A stretch of DNA of 64,000 bases from Aphelenchoides besseyi (taxonomy: Eukaryota > Nematoda > Chromadorea > Rhabditida > Aphelenchoididae): positions 15,438,001-15,502,000 of the forward strand of contig JAMPIQ010000001.1 of assembly GCA_024699855.1 (NCBI GenBank). The letters run 5' to 3'. Position 1 is the stretch's first letter, and each line of letters opens with the position of its first letter. The notes beneath the pieces were generated by a model, which saw nothing but the letters and a program-made list of their open reading frames with translations, was not told the origin of the DNA and ran no database searches. Shown here piece by piece: positions 53,716-64,000 of the stretch. The position numbers were made by a program, and so were the translations under genes.

Positions 53716-54913
53716 TCAAAGTTCGACGTGTTTTCCACCATTTTCAATCACTTTTTGGAGACGACGAGCGTAACCGTCGATTGAACGATCAATGAATTCT
53801 TGACTCAAATTTGCAAACTCAACTTCAATTCGAGCTTCCAACTCATCGAGATTTTCGGGTACGGTGCGGTACACGCGTTCTTTGATGTAACCCCATAAAA
53901 AAAAGTCGCACGGAGTGAGATCAGGACTGTATGTTGGCCATGGATAAGGAGCAATCAATTCACCACCGCCGCGGCCCATCCATCGTCCAGGAAAGTTTTC
54001 GTTTAGCCATTGTCGCACGCGAATTGTGAAATGAGGTGGTGCACCGTCGTGCATGAATGTGACAAACTCTTCGAGAGTAGTGGCTTGAAGCGACGGAAAC
54101 ACACGATCTTGCAACATTTGAAGATGCGAATCTCCGGTGATGTTTTCGCGTGTAAAAAACGGACCAATGACGCCAATTTTTCCAATTGCTGCCCATACGG
54201 TTAATCTTGGGGAATGAAGGGGCTTTTCGCGATGCCTGGCATTGAAAGATTTTTTGAGTTTTTGTTTTCTCATACCATTTTGGATTGGTATCATTCCAGT
54301 AACGAAAATTGTGGTGATTAACATCACCATTAATCGAAAAATGAGCTTCGTCAGAGAAAACCACACTTGAAAGAAATTCGGGCGAATTTTGGATAAGCGT
54401 CAATTGAGATTGAGCAAAAGAACGTCGAGTCAAGCAATGCTCAGGTTTCATTTCATGAACCAAATTCATTTTGTAGGGGTGATGATTTTCGTTCTGAATT
54501 CACGTTTCATTAACGATTTGAACAAAAAAGGAAATTTGCCTTCAAAATTCGGTGGACTGTTGACCTTGACGGTGTTGTTTCAAGATTTGCAAGCGACCGA
54601 ACTGATTGATTCGGATCAGCAGCAATCAAACGAAGAACTTCGGCCACAACTTCAGGTGTTTGGGCCGTTCTGAGAAAGCAAATGAGTGAAGAAACAAAAT
54701 TGCAAGAAACTTCTCATGAATTCGTTGTTTTTTGTTGCAATGTCCTCGTTCCAAAAACTTATCAAACCAAATCGAAAAATTCGAAGTGCTAGGAACAGGA
54801 GCACGTTGATTCAATCCGTAATGTCGTCTAAATGCTCGTATGACCATGACCGGACTTCTTGTCTTCGCATATTCGATAACACAGAACGCCTTTTGTTCGG
54901 CAGACCAACTCAT
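53716..54913 (-). CDS. IS630/Tc1/mariner-type transposase, DD41D, four exons
   Basis: Exons 54913-54711, 54669-54540, 54493-54276 and 54235-53716 give 356 residues. The start MSWSAEQKAFCVIEYAKT lies just inside the right TIR. The N-terminal region has the helix-turn-helix of this superfamily (RAFRRHYG, ..FSIWFDKFLERG); exon 2 has the second helix region (RSTVHRILK). Catalytic acidic residues: Asp in VVFSDEAHF, Asp in MHDGAPPH and Asp in YSPDLTPCDFF, with 41 residues between the last two. Transposases of this group cut the element out and insert it at TA. Introns 1 and 3 are GT..AG (41 and 40 nt); intron 2 (54494-54539) has a GC donor. Only the spliced reading matches the family, so splicing is required for activity. 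The frame is intact. Confidence 0.9.
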
Positions 54914-54917
54914 GTTT

Positions 54918-55154
54918 TTGAAAAAAAGAAAAGACCACACGCATTCCCTTAACTGTGTGCAAATTTTTGGAAAAATTGACGCATTTTGCCAGTATGCAAA
55001 TTTCTCGGTTGTGCCGTCGAATTTGGCAAATTTCGAGATGCTGAACAAAGATTCCGCTTTTTTTCTATCGATTAAAAAAAATTGCATGAGAATCGGTTAA
55101 GAAATGGATTTTTAGTGAGCGTTTGAAATCGTCAGTTTGTGGAGAGACACCCTG
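54918..55154 (-). repeat. Right terminal inverted repeat (237 bp)
   Basis: Partner of 53467-53703. It holds the putative promoter for the transposase, whose ATG lies five bases inside its inner edge. Confidence 0.9.
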
Positions 55155-55156
55155 TA

Positions 55157-58100
55157 GTTGTGATACCGTGTAAATATTTGTTGTAATAAAGGTGTACTTG
55201 TGTTATTACTGAGTAATGAAGTAGATGTTACTGTCAATAAGGCAATTTAAATTTAATTTGCACAATAGAAGTTGATAACTAGTTTCGTTCAAATGTATTT
55301 TACTCTAGATGCAAAAGTTCGCTTGAACTCTCAATGCGAGTTTAACTTTGAAGCGTATTCTGAAGGGCTCGGATGATTAGAAAAACCTTATAGTCGTTAA
55401 ATGTCAATTGGCATATGGAAGCTGCGTGTATTCTTTGATTAGCTTCAATCCATAAAAAGATTGTTGATGTCCATTTATTAGGATATTTGAAGGCTACAGT
55501 TTTTATCCAACTACTTTGTAGCTAATTAGATTTTCTAGGTCAAGTGAAAACTCGAATCGTATTCAAGCTTCAAAGATAAGCGAAATAGCGATGCCTACAG
55601 TATTTTCCGCCTTTTCCAAAGCTAATCAACTGAATTCTTCTAATTCCAAACTGTTTATTCGCAATGACTTCTTGACGTATTTCCAGTTGAAGTTCAGGAA
55701 AACGTGAATAATTGCTCGTAATTTGAAGTGTTCGCGACTTCTGACGGTTTGTTTTCCCAATCGTGCTCTTTGTCTCGAAGTGCAAAAAGAAACAAAAGAA
55801 TTATTTCGAACGTTCTGAACGTCTGATTGCGTAATCGAGACCATTTCGTACTTTTTATGAAAAGCAATGGGTTGTAAACGAGAAATTACCGCGCCTTCTT
55901 GTTCACACGCTACTTTAACATCAATTATCGCAGAGAGTTCGGTTTCAAAACCGTCGTCCTGAAGTTGAACAGCAATTACTATCTCTCGAACTTACTTGAA
56001 AGCTGAGGTTAGTACTAAAATAATTGCGCGCATTTTTGAAATAGCGACGATTCAATGGTGTCTGAGTGCCGAGTCGTGGAACCGAACTCGAAGATCACTG
56101 TCCTTCTTGTTAACTGTTCTAAAGTTGGGGAACGGACGGCGCGTGGAATGTGCAAATTTGATCGTGTAGTCGAATGATCAATCGGGCGGAAAGGGAGGAC
56201 TCGGAAGTTACTGCCGAAATTTTTAGTTGTTTTTGCTCAGTTTTTTTCTCATCAATGAACGACATTGAACAGCTCGTAAATCAAAAAATTGAAAGGTGTC
56301 GAAAAAGGTTGATCGCAAGTTTGTAAGCGAAGAAGAACCGCCCTTTGACTCCGCAAGGTACCCGTAGCCCAGTTACCCAAAGAGAAACCGCAGACCCGAT
56401 TATCAAAACGATTCTTCCGTTTCCTATTATTCCTTTCGGGCTTAAGATCTTGTTCCACGCTTCGATTTGTTTGCACGGTCGCGCTTCGAAATACTCAAAA
56501 CGTGTGATGGAATCGCTTTGTTTATTTCCAAGTATTCTTGATCAAATTGAGTAGTTAAGGTCAACACATGATCGGAAACAAAACTCTTGTATATGATGCC
56601 ACTTATGTGATTGAAGGCCATTGCTCGGTGGTTCAAATGAGTGGAACAAGTCGATGAGGCGCAACCTCTTTTATTTGATTTTCGATCGTTAACCCGAAGA
56701 CCCAATTACCGCGAGCATTTTAAACACGTGTTATATCGTTTGCAACAATGCTTCCGGCTTCTTCTATTCTTATGACGTGAATTTTCCAATTTAAGGTCAA
56801 TGGGAAGATATTTTTGTTGGGTGGGTGGTTAGCAGTTCGAACTTTTACAAATTTTTCTACGTCATTCAATTAGTTGATTTTAGTACGAATTTTCCCGCAG
56901 CGACGTTCATTTAACGTAAAGTTTTTGTTTCTTTTTACTTGTAATTGAAATTCAAACCTCAGCATTCAAGGGCAATATCAGCGGTTCAAACATGTGCCAG
57001 TTGGATTCGAAGTCTTAAGGTCGAAACGTGAAATATAAAAGGCGAGGAGAGTTTAGTGCGGCTTCGCTTTCAGAATCCAAATTGTTGCGAGTCCATGAAA
57101 CTCGAACTGGTTCTCTGTCTCAAGGCCAAAAAGACTTTCGGTTTCTTACTCGACTGTTGAAGAGCTTGATTTTGTACTGACACTTGTTTATGATCCAACT
57201 TGACGACCGTGTTTACAACTTCCGCACGAGAATTTACGAGTCGAATTTCGAAAACTACTTAGTTAAGATGATAATTTTGCTTAGTTGTTGTAAAGTAGAA
57301 GTTTTTGGCGACAACCCAAAAGACAACACGTGACCTTTTCAATTCAAAACAAACAGAACGTTGCAGTTGGAATCAACGTTACTGATCCGACAGTCAGATA
57401 AACAGGGCCGATTGCTTACCACCGAACCAAACGAGTTCTTTGCTGTTCGTTTTCTGTGCCAAGAAATTGGAGGTTGTTGATCGATGGGATTCTGGAATCT
57501 GTTCGAAGGCTTCAAACTCACCCCACTGTTCATTACTTTGTTTCACTCACAATGGAAACAGCTCCCGCGCGAACCATACGGTTTTTGCAGCAAAACTGAA
57601 ACAGCCATCGTCCTCTGATTGTTATCGAAGTTCGGGCATTTTCTGGACAACGACGCTCTTTTTTTAAATTCCATCGAACGTGTTTATTCTCGAGGACAAA
57701 CAAATTTTTGTTCGCGCTCCTTAACGACCCACTAATCGACGCAAATTACGTCATTTACGTGTTTTCTCTTTTGACCTCAATTCGGCGCTTTTTAAAAACG
57801 CGGACGCACCTTCTACTCTAAACGCGTGGCGATTTTGCGCGTCGTTTTCGCCGGCGCGTTCGAGTTTGTTCCACGAGAACGCGAAAAGAACGCGCAATTA
57901 AAATGCGTGATTAAACAAAAATAATCGAAAGTTGCAAAAAAGAATTCAAAATTCTCGCGCTTTTCAATTCGACGGTTCGGAAACGAGTCTCGAGTAAGCA
58001 ATAAAAAAGAAACCGTCGACTTGTCGACGCAATCGAACGAGCGAAGTCCCGGATCGTCGATGGAATCGTCAATCAACGAAAGTTGATCGTTTCGAGCGTG

Positions 58101-58381
58101 TTGTTTTAAACGAAGATTTCGTTAATACCCTCTCTCCAGGATCATCGACTGACCGAAGGTTACACGGAGGTCAGTTGAGAAATCGCAATTTCTTGTAATC
58201 GTCTGCCCCGTGACTCCGCCTTCGACCGTCGAGAATTCCAGTGAGTGGCCCGAAGAGCGGCATTCTGATCGCGACCACGCCCTCTTCCGATCATTAAAGT
58301 AAAAAAGAAGAACTAACAAGAAGGTTCCACCGGTTTGAGTCGTTTGATTAGAATCGACGGTCGCGAAAAAACTTCTGAACG
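55157..58381. other. Gene-poor interval of about 3.2 kb
   Basis: No frame with a recognisable domain or convincing splice chain on either strand. The first part (55.2-57.7 kb) is AT-rich; 57.78-58.15 kb is unusually CpG-rich (CGCG repeats) and may be the promoter region of the downstream peroxidase gene. No tRNA or rRNA seen. Confidence 0.45.
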
Positions 58382-61300
58382 ATGAGGAAACCGCCGATTT
58401 GCGCAGCTTTTTTGCTGCTCTCGACTTTCTTTTTGGCCGGTAAGCCGCAAGCTGCGTTCGATCTGTAAATCGTTTTCAGTTAATGGAAGCGACGAGAACC
58501 CAGTGACCAGGAACTTCTTCTGCAGAGCCAACGGATGCTGCGATCAGCACGAATGGTGTCGTTTCTGGGCGAGCATGGGCGAGTGCCGAACCAACAACAA
58601 CTGGATGGTCAGGAACTGCGAATTGGCGTCAGTTGTCTTCGCTATCAGAAAGGTTTCTAATCGCTGATATTGCAGATGTAACTCTTGCAATCGACGTGAG
58701 TTTTCGTCAGTGCGAAACCAACCGGTTTCTTTCTTTTTGCCGTTTGATTACAAACGAACAGAAAAAACGGAACTGTCACGATAATTGTGATGGAAATCGA
58801 GCAGAAATCTAATTTATAGCGCAATAATTCCAATCGGCTTTGCTACAGAAACGACGGTCGCTAATTCGTTTGTTTTGTAACTGGAATTTCGGAAGTTCAA
58901 TTCGAGAGCAAAAGATTTGATTCAAAACGATATTGGCGATGCCATGAAGCTAATTAATTACTGAAAGGACTGTTACGGGAATTAGTGTAAACATTACTTT
59001 GACTGTTTGCTCGCTGATAGACGAACAAACCAGCAAGCAAACCGCCCGAGGCGACGAATCGAAGTGATAAACACTGACATTCTGATAAGTGTAAAAACAT
59101 ACTTTTAACCTTTGGGACTTGATAGGCATATTATTACACCTTTGGGGATTTCAGCTGTACTTCAACAGAATCGACGTGCTCCACCGCCCGTGGCTCCGAG
59201 TCGACGACCGCCGCCCACAACCACGAATCGGGCCTTGAATCCGTTCTTCACCACAACAACCACACGAACCACAAGACTACCGGCTACAACTCGTCGAATT
59301 ATAACTACATCGACGACGAGATTGACTCAACCGACGACCACTCGATTTGTTCCAACAGTCACTCAATCGCCACCGAGAGCCGCAACGAACTCAAATCCAT
59401 TGGCTCGTTGTCGACAGATCCAAGCCGATCCGTCGTTGGCTGCTGAGGTTTTGATTCGAGAGCGTTTGGTCTTTCCAACAGAAGGTAAGTAGTCTGTGGG
59501 TGGTCTTTGCTTAGCGTCCGATTTGGGGTGAAATCAATTAGAGACTACGAATTTCGTTTAGATCTTTCGGGTCGACGTCAAATTCTCGGTCTTGACAAGG
59601 TGGTTCGATCGAACATCGCCAATGCCTGTGTTCCACGATTGGACGATGCGGAATGCGAACGGTCACTCTGCTACAATCTCTACTTCAGAACGATGGACGG
59701 AACGTGTAACAACTTCCGGAATCCATTACGTGGTGCTGCTTATCGTCCGTATACTCGACTCATGCCGCCACAATACGATAATGGTATTTCCGAACCAGTT
59801 TGTAAGTTTGATATCAAGAACAATCTAATCGTCGTTGTAGCTTCAATTCGAAACATTCGTCCCTCACCTCGTGAAGCCAATCGTGCCATTTTGTCTTCGC
59901 CAAAAAGCGTTGCATTGACCGACTTTAACATGTTGGTCATGCAATTCGGTTTGTACTTCAATCTCCACATATGCAAATCAACTTTCAGGACAATTTCTTG
60001 CTCATGATCTCAGCAAGACAACACTTGTAAGTGAATGTTTTTATTCAGTGGTAAATGGGAACTTAAAATTCCTGACTAACTTTTAACTGAAACATGAAAC
60101 CAAAAATGAAATGCACCAGAGGATATGTAAATCCGTAATTAAACGTCTCGTAAATATACGACCGAAATCAACCTAACAGGTGTGACTTGTAATCAACATG
60201 TCAAAATAGCGTCCGTTCGTGTGATTGATGACCAAGTTGCCTTTACACTGTTTCTTGCTGTCACTTACGTGCTTCTTGCAACAAATTCCGTTGGTGTAGT
60301 AGACGTGACTGTCCAATTCAAAGCCGGTTTATGGCTGCCAATTAAATGAAACAAGTTGGAGAGTTATTGTCACATAAGGACACTTACAAGAAACCAGCTG
60401 TGAGAATACGATCGGCATTCTCATCGATTGGGCTACACAGCGCCTTCAACAAACTTTCGTTGTTCGATCTATCGCACGTATGTTCAGCGGTCTTTCCAGA
60501 TGCACGATTACCGACGTAGATCAATTGAATTTTGCACTGGCATATTCTGGACCAGCAATCACGATCGAGATTGTATGAATGGTTTAAGGACAATGCACTA
60601 GAGGCAGTCTTAATTTCTGTCGTTTTGCTTCTGTTTTTAAACACGAGAATACGCTCTTGAAATCCTTAAAAGTGAAGTATCAAATACAACCACTCAGTTT
60701 GGTTACACGATTCGGTTATTCTTCTATTTGCATCCTGACAATTTCGGAAGTAGTTACGGTGATATCATTTTTCAGGTTCCTTCTTCTAAATGCAATTCGT
60801 GTAACGTATGTTGACATCACATTACGAAAAACCCTGAAGTTTTGCAGAACATTCCTGGGCGATGTATGGCCGTTTTCATCCAACCACAAGATCCGAATAA
60901 AGCATTTCGAAGTGACACGTGTATTCGAGTGAGTCGATCGTCGGCAATCTGTGGATCGGGACGAACAAAACCACGACAACAATTGAACGAAAACACCGGA
61001 TACATTGATGCGTAAGCCTTGTAGGGAATTGAATATCCAATTTACTTGTTTTAGATCACCAATCTACGGTTCAAGTACCGAAGATTTGCACAAGTTTCGT
61101 GAAGGCAATTCCGGTTTCTTGAAACTCCAAAACTTCAACGGAATGCGTTTGTTGCCATTCGACACATCGACTTGTCGTAATGCCGGCAACTGCAAAGCGA
61201 TCTTCGTTGCTGGTGATTCTCGTGTGAACTTGTTCCTTGGCTTGACTTCGTTTCACGTTCTTTTAACTCGTGAGCATAATCGGTATGTGAACACGCATTT

Positions 61301-62453
61301 CTCTTCATTCATTGATTCTTTAGAATTGCTGGTCGTCTTCAACGTCTGAATCCTCATTGGAACGGCGACAGATTGTTTCAAGAAACACGTAAAATTATTG
61401 GTGCTCAAGTTCAAGCGATTGTTTATCGTGAGTATTTGCCCAAAATTCTGGGTTCTGCTTTTGCAACAACTCTCGGCCAATATCGTGGCTACAATCCGAA
61501 CATTGATGCCACAATCGCCAACGAGTTCGTTTCTGGTGCTCATCGTTTTGGTCACGGAATGATTCAAGAGTTCTATCCACGATTGGACTTCAGAAATCAA
61601 ACCATACCATCAGGCGGATTTCATTTTGTCGACGGGACTTTGCATTCAGATCGTTTGATTTTCCAAGTAATCGAAATCGTTTAATCCAAAACTGATTTCT
61701 TGTTTAGGGTGGAATTGATCCGATTATTCGTGGAATGATGAATACGCCATTGAAACGACCCCAACGTCTAACAACAACTGTCACGGAACAGATGTTTGGA
61801 TCCACAGATTTGGGCACAATCAACATACAACGTGGACGTGATCACGGACTGCCGAGTAAGTATAGGTCAAGAAGAAGAGTCGAGAACATGTTTTTAGGTT
61901 ACATGGATTTCCGTCGAATGTGCGGTCTTTCAACTGCATCAACATTTGATGGAGTGAGTCGATATTGTTATTTTCAAGATAACAAGTTACTTTCAGTTGA
62001 GCCGCGAAATCATGAGCGCACAAGCGAGATCAAACTTGGAACGCATCTATCGATCTCCTGGTAAGTTTTTTTGGTTCTCGACCTTGAGTTTTATTTTTGT
62101 TCAGACCGAATTGATTTCTATGCCGGCGCCGTTCTCGAAGATCCCGTAGTCCGTGGTTTAATTGGGCCAACGTTGGCGTGTGTTGTTGGTCCTCAGTTTG
62201 CGCGTACTCGTGACGGCGATCGGTTCGTTTTCCCCAATCGACGACCATTCAATTTCCGTTTAGTTTCTACTTCGAGAATCCTGGGATTTTCACTCGTGCT
62301 CAGTTGACCGAAATTCGCCGGAGTTCATTGGCCCGAATCATTTGCGACAACGGAGACAACATTCAAACGGTTTCTCGCGAAGCTTTCCGTTTGAATCCGA
62401 TGGTTTCGTGCAATGAAATACCACAGATGGATCTGTCAAAATGGCGAGAATAA
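58382..62453 (+). CDS. ShK-domain heme peroxidase 2
   Basis: Sixteen exons: 58382-58439, 58480-58627, 58676-58695 (20-nt microexon), 59155-59484, 59562-59801, 59841-59948, 59989-60026, 60776-60805, 60848-61011, 61055-61282, 61324-61666, 61708-61855, 61898-61953, 61997-62060, 62105-62222 and 62264-62453; 760 residues in one frame. Signal peptide (MRKPPICAAFLLLSTFFLA), an ShK domain (CCDQHEWCRFWASMGEC..CELACNSC), a Thr/Pro-rich linker (TTTTTRTTRLPATTRR), then the heme peroxidase: distal His in GQFLAHDL, GSGRTKPR, VAGDSRVN, catalytic Arg in LTREHNR, proximal His in HRFGHGMI, INIQRGRDHGL and GDRFYFENPGIF. The active-site motifs are more canonical than in peroxidase 1. Likely extracellular, for cuticle cross-linking or defence by family analogy. 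Introns 3 (459 nt) and 7 (749 nt) are exceptionally long for this window. Confidence 0.93.
60174..60644 (-). CDS. Possible Cys-rich gene on the opposite strand inside peroxidase 2 intron 7
   Basis: A minus-strand frame from ATG 60644 reads SYNLDRDCWSRICQCKIQLI and EHTCDRSNN..LKALCSP up to a GTAAGT donor near 60389. A downstream frame with more Cys (VYYTNGICCKKHV..KKQCKGNLVINHTNG..ITSHTC*) ends at TAG 60174-60176. Joining through an acceptor after TTGGACAG keeps frame. The even spread of about nine Cys suggests a secreted disulfide-bonded protein, but no signal peptide is visible at the chosen start, so an upstream exon is probably missing. Its presence would explain why this peroxidase intron is so long. 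Family unknown. Confidence 0.35.
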
Positions 62454-62865
62454 TTCGAATGTCTCTTCTGTTTAACTACCAACTGATACTCTTAACATTA
62501 ATAATAACCAATCGATTTGAAACGTGTTTCTCAATTTGTAGCGAACTCTGTCGTTGTTCTTAGATCCGGTAATCTTCGTACTTTTAGTTAGCTCAAAAAC
62601 TCTATAACTTTTTTCTATCTTTCATACAACTAGAAGTACGATCAGCACTCGTGCATGTGTCTGCATTGCCGATGATCGTCTGCCAAAGCAGCGGACCAGA
62701 ACTTCTCCGGGTTTCTGTTCTTGCCGAACCTTTTCGTAACGTGTCTAATAACCCTTTCTCCTGCGATTCAACTGATTCGACTGCCTTTCTTTCTTGAGAT
62801 TTCGACCTGATTTTCACAATTGACTGCCATCACACTTTCCTTTGTTTTACACTCGTTTCTGTGTA

Positions 62866-62871
62866 AATAAA
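62866..62871 (+). terminator. Poly(A) signal, probably of peroxidase 2
   Basis: AATAAA 413 bases after the stop codon; no closer canonical signal was seen (AATAAT/AATAAC variants lie near 62500). Confidence 0.4.
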
Positions 62872-63475
62872 CTTTGTTGGAATTTAAAACGAATGCCAAT
62901 AAGAATCCAGGAATTTCAATTTCAGACACTGCTGACAGAGAATGTGACCGCGACGTCTAACAGGCTAAGTTGACCTTATGCATTTCAGATAGAACGTTCT
63001 TTTGATCATTGAAGCAAAGTGAGGAACTTTGTCGTGAATGAGGAAATTGAACTGTTCGTCTCTTTATCAATTGGTTATTGACCACGCCTTCAAGTTGTTA
63101 TCAGTCTAATGAATCACATCAATAAAGTCTGAGAGTTCGTTCACTACAACAAGAATGCTGGAAAAATGACCTTCGAATTAAGTAATTTTGGATGTTACAT
63201 CAATCAACCTTTCAGTCTGATCATACCACTCGGTTAGTCGTCAGCCAATTGCCGCTCATTTGTGTTCAAACAAAAACCGTGGACTCAAATTACGCACCGT
63301 TGATCGGTGGTGTGCAAATTGATATCCGAATTCCTTTTCGATTTACCGCAAAACCGAAATCATGACCAGCGCTTGAAAAAGTAGCGGTTCGATTCATCAG
63401 TTTTTAGCGAATCCGCAGCTGCGTCAACAAATTTGTGTCCTCGTTTTCTGAATTTTCAATTTCACTTCATTCGCG
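62872..63475. other. Intergenic, no gene seen
   Basis: About 600 bases between the peroxidase 3' end and the next start codon. It presumably contains the promoter of the terminal gene. Confidence 0.4.
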
Positions 63476-64000
63476 ATGTCTGCGACGAGTAGTCAAAACG
63501 AAATTCCGTCGATCGTCTTAACCTCCTCGTTGCCGAACGGCGAGTTCGGCTTTCAACCCTACGGTCTGAATGCATCACATCAACAAATCGGATCGATTTT
63601 GTTCCAACCAGCCGGTGGTGTGGAGAAACCGACGCCGATTCACGTGAACCAGAACTTCGCGGTCCTACAAACCGAAATGCCGGTGAGCAGTGCGGACTTT
63701 TCAACGGTTGTCGGATTTCAACCCGTGACAACAAACGAAACGGCTTTTAATTCGAATCGTGAGTTCCTATCGTTTCGATGTTCACTATCGAGTTGTAGCA
63801 ATCGATCAAACCAATGTGCTTCAAGAGTTCCTGCCTCAAGTCTTCGTACCAACAACGCAATCGAAAACCGAGAATCAGCCCAAGAAAAAGTTCATTAGTC
63901 CATTTTCACCGGAGGCAACAGTCCCATTGCCTTCACAATTAGATGAGTTGGGGTGAGGTATTGAGAACAAGACTAACATCAGATACCAATTTCAGTAATA
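63476..64000 (+). CDS. Unrecognised gene, 5' part (runs off the window)
   Basis: ATG at 63476. Exons 63476-63758 and 63799-63952 and the first bases of a third from 63996 (introns 40 and 43 nt, GT..AG) keep one frame for about 147 codons. The product begins MSATSSQNEIPSIVLTSSLP and has a repeated FGFQPYG / ILFQPAGG / VGFQPVT flavour, then NVLQEFLPQVFVP and a KKKFISPFSP segment. No signal peptide, membrane segment or Cys pattern. I do not recognise the family; an intracellular protein with a disordered N-terminus is the simplest reading. Confidence 0.6.

Larger units (their letters stand above)
53467..55154 (-). mobile_element. Apparently intact IS630/Tc1/mariner-type transposon (DD41D)
   Basis: 1688 bp bounded by 237-bp terminal inverted repeats that I found identical on base-by-base reading, starting CAGGGTGTCTCTCCACAAAC. 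TA lies on each side (53465-53466 and 55155-55156), the expected target duplication. The single gene inside (53716-54913, minus) keeps an open frame over four exons with all three acidic catalytic residues. Identical TIRs and an intact gene imply very recent insertion. A dead relative is at 39365-39605. Confidence 0.9.

Noticed and set aside
1..64000. Prokaryotic sequence, CRISPR arrays, operators or riboswitches
   Set aside because: Spliceosomal introns in nearly every gene and eukaryote-only proteins; no regularly spaced repeats of CRISPR type were seen.

Overview
The window is eukaryotic nuclear DNA, most likely from a nematode. Introns are tiny (mostly 37-48 nt, GT..TTTCAG/TTTTAG), genes are dense, and splice acceptors sit just upstream of several start codons, as expected for trans-splicing or short 5' UTR introns. 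The V-ATPase F tail (KDSILNRARG) and the RPL36A C-terminal half ([11 protein letters not shown] preceded by a CxxC) look nematode-like, and heme peroxidases with an N-terminal ShK domain are a nematode speciality. I cannot name the species. All exon coordinates were read by hand from splice signals, reading frame and remembered family motifs; no database search was possible.

Left half (1-33.2 kb) is mainly a housekeeping region: the 3' end of a V-ATPase subunit F gene (+); a secreted Thr/Gln/Pro-rich protein (+); a NUP205-type nucleoporin (-) whose first exon encodes a V-ATPase-F-like module; ribosomal protein L36a/L44 (+); a second secreted Thr-rich protein (-); a short GET4-like protein and the peroxisomal receptor PEX5 in operon-like order (-); THOC6 (+); geranylgeranyltransferase-I beta (PGGT1B) and the 31-exon ASCC3 helicase, also in operon-like order (-); a class B GPCR (-); a decayed cysteine-synthase-like gene (-); a small membrane protein (-) head to head with the ciliary BBSome gene BBS1 (+).

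Middle (33.9-55.2 kb): an ShK-domain heme peroxidase (+) is followed by about 19 kb of accessory DNA. It holds a Helitron-like element with an Ulp1/C48-like protease ORF, a Rep domain whose HUH motif reads HIR, separated helicase fragments and an RPA-like OB-fold ORF. It is interrupted by a rearranged BEL/Pao retrotransposon (Gag-protease joined in frame to integrase C-terminus and Env, with inverted LTR/primer-site ends). There are also older Helitron and mariner relics, one 0.8-kb mariner-type relic with TIRs, and one apparently intact IS630/Tc1/mariner-type element with identical 237-bp terminal inverted repeats and an intron-containing DD41D transposase.

Right end (55.2-64 kb): a 3.2-kb gene-poor stretch, a second ShK-domain heme peroxidase (+, 16 exons) with a possible Cys-rich gene on the opposite strand inside one of its introns, and the start of an unrecognised gene running off the window. 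The two peroxidases are paralogues separated by the transposon cluster.
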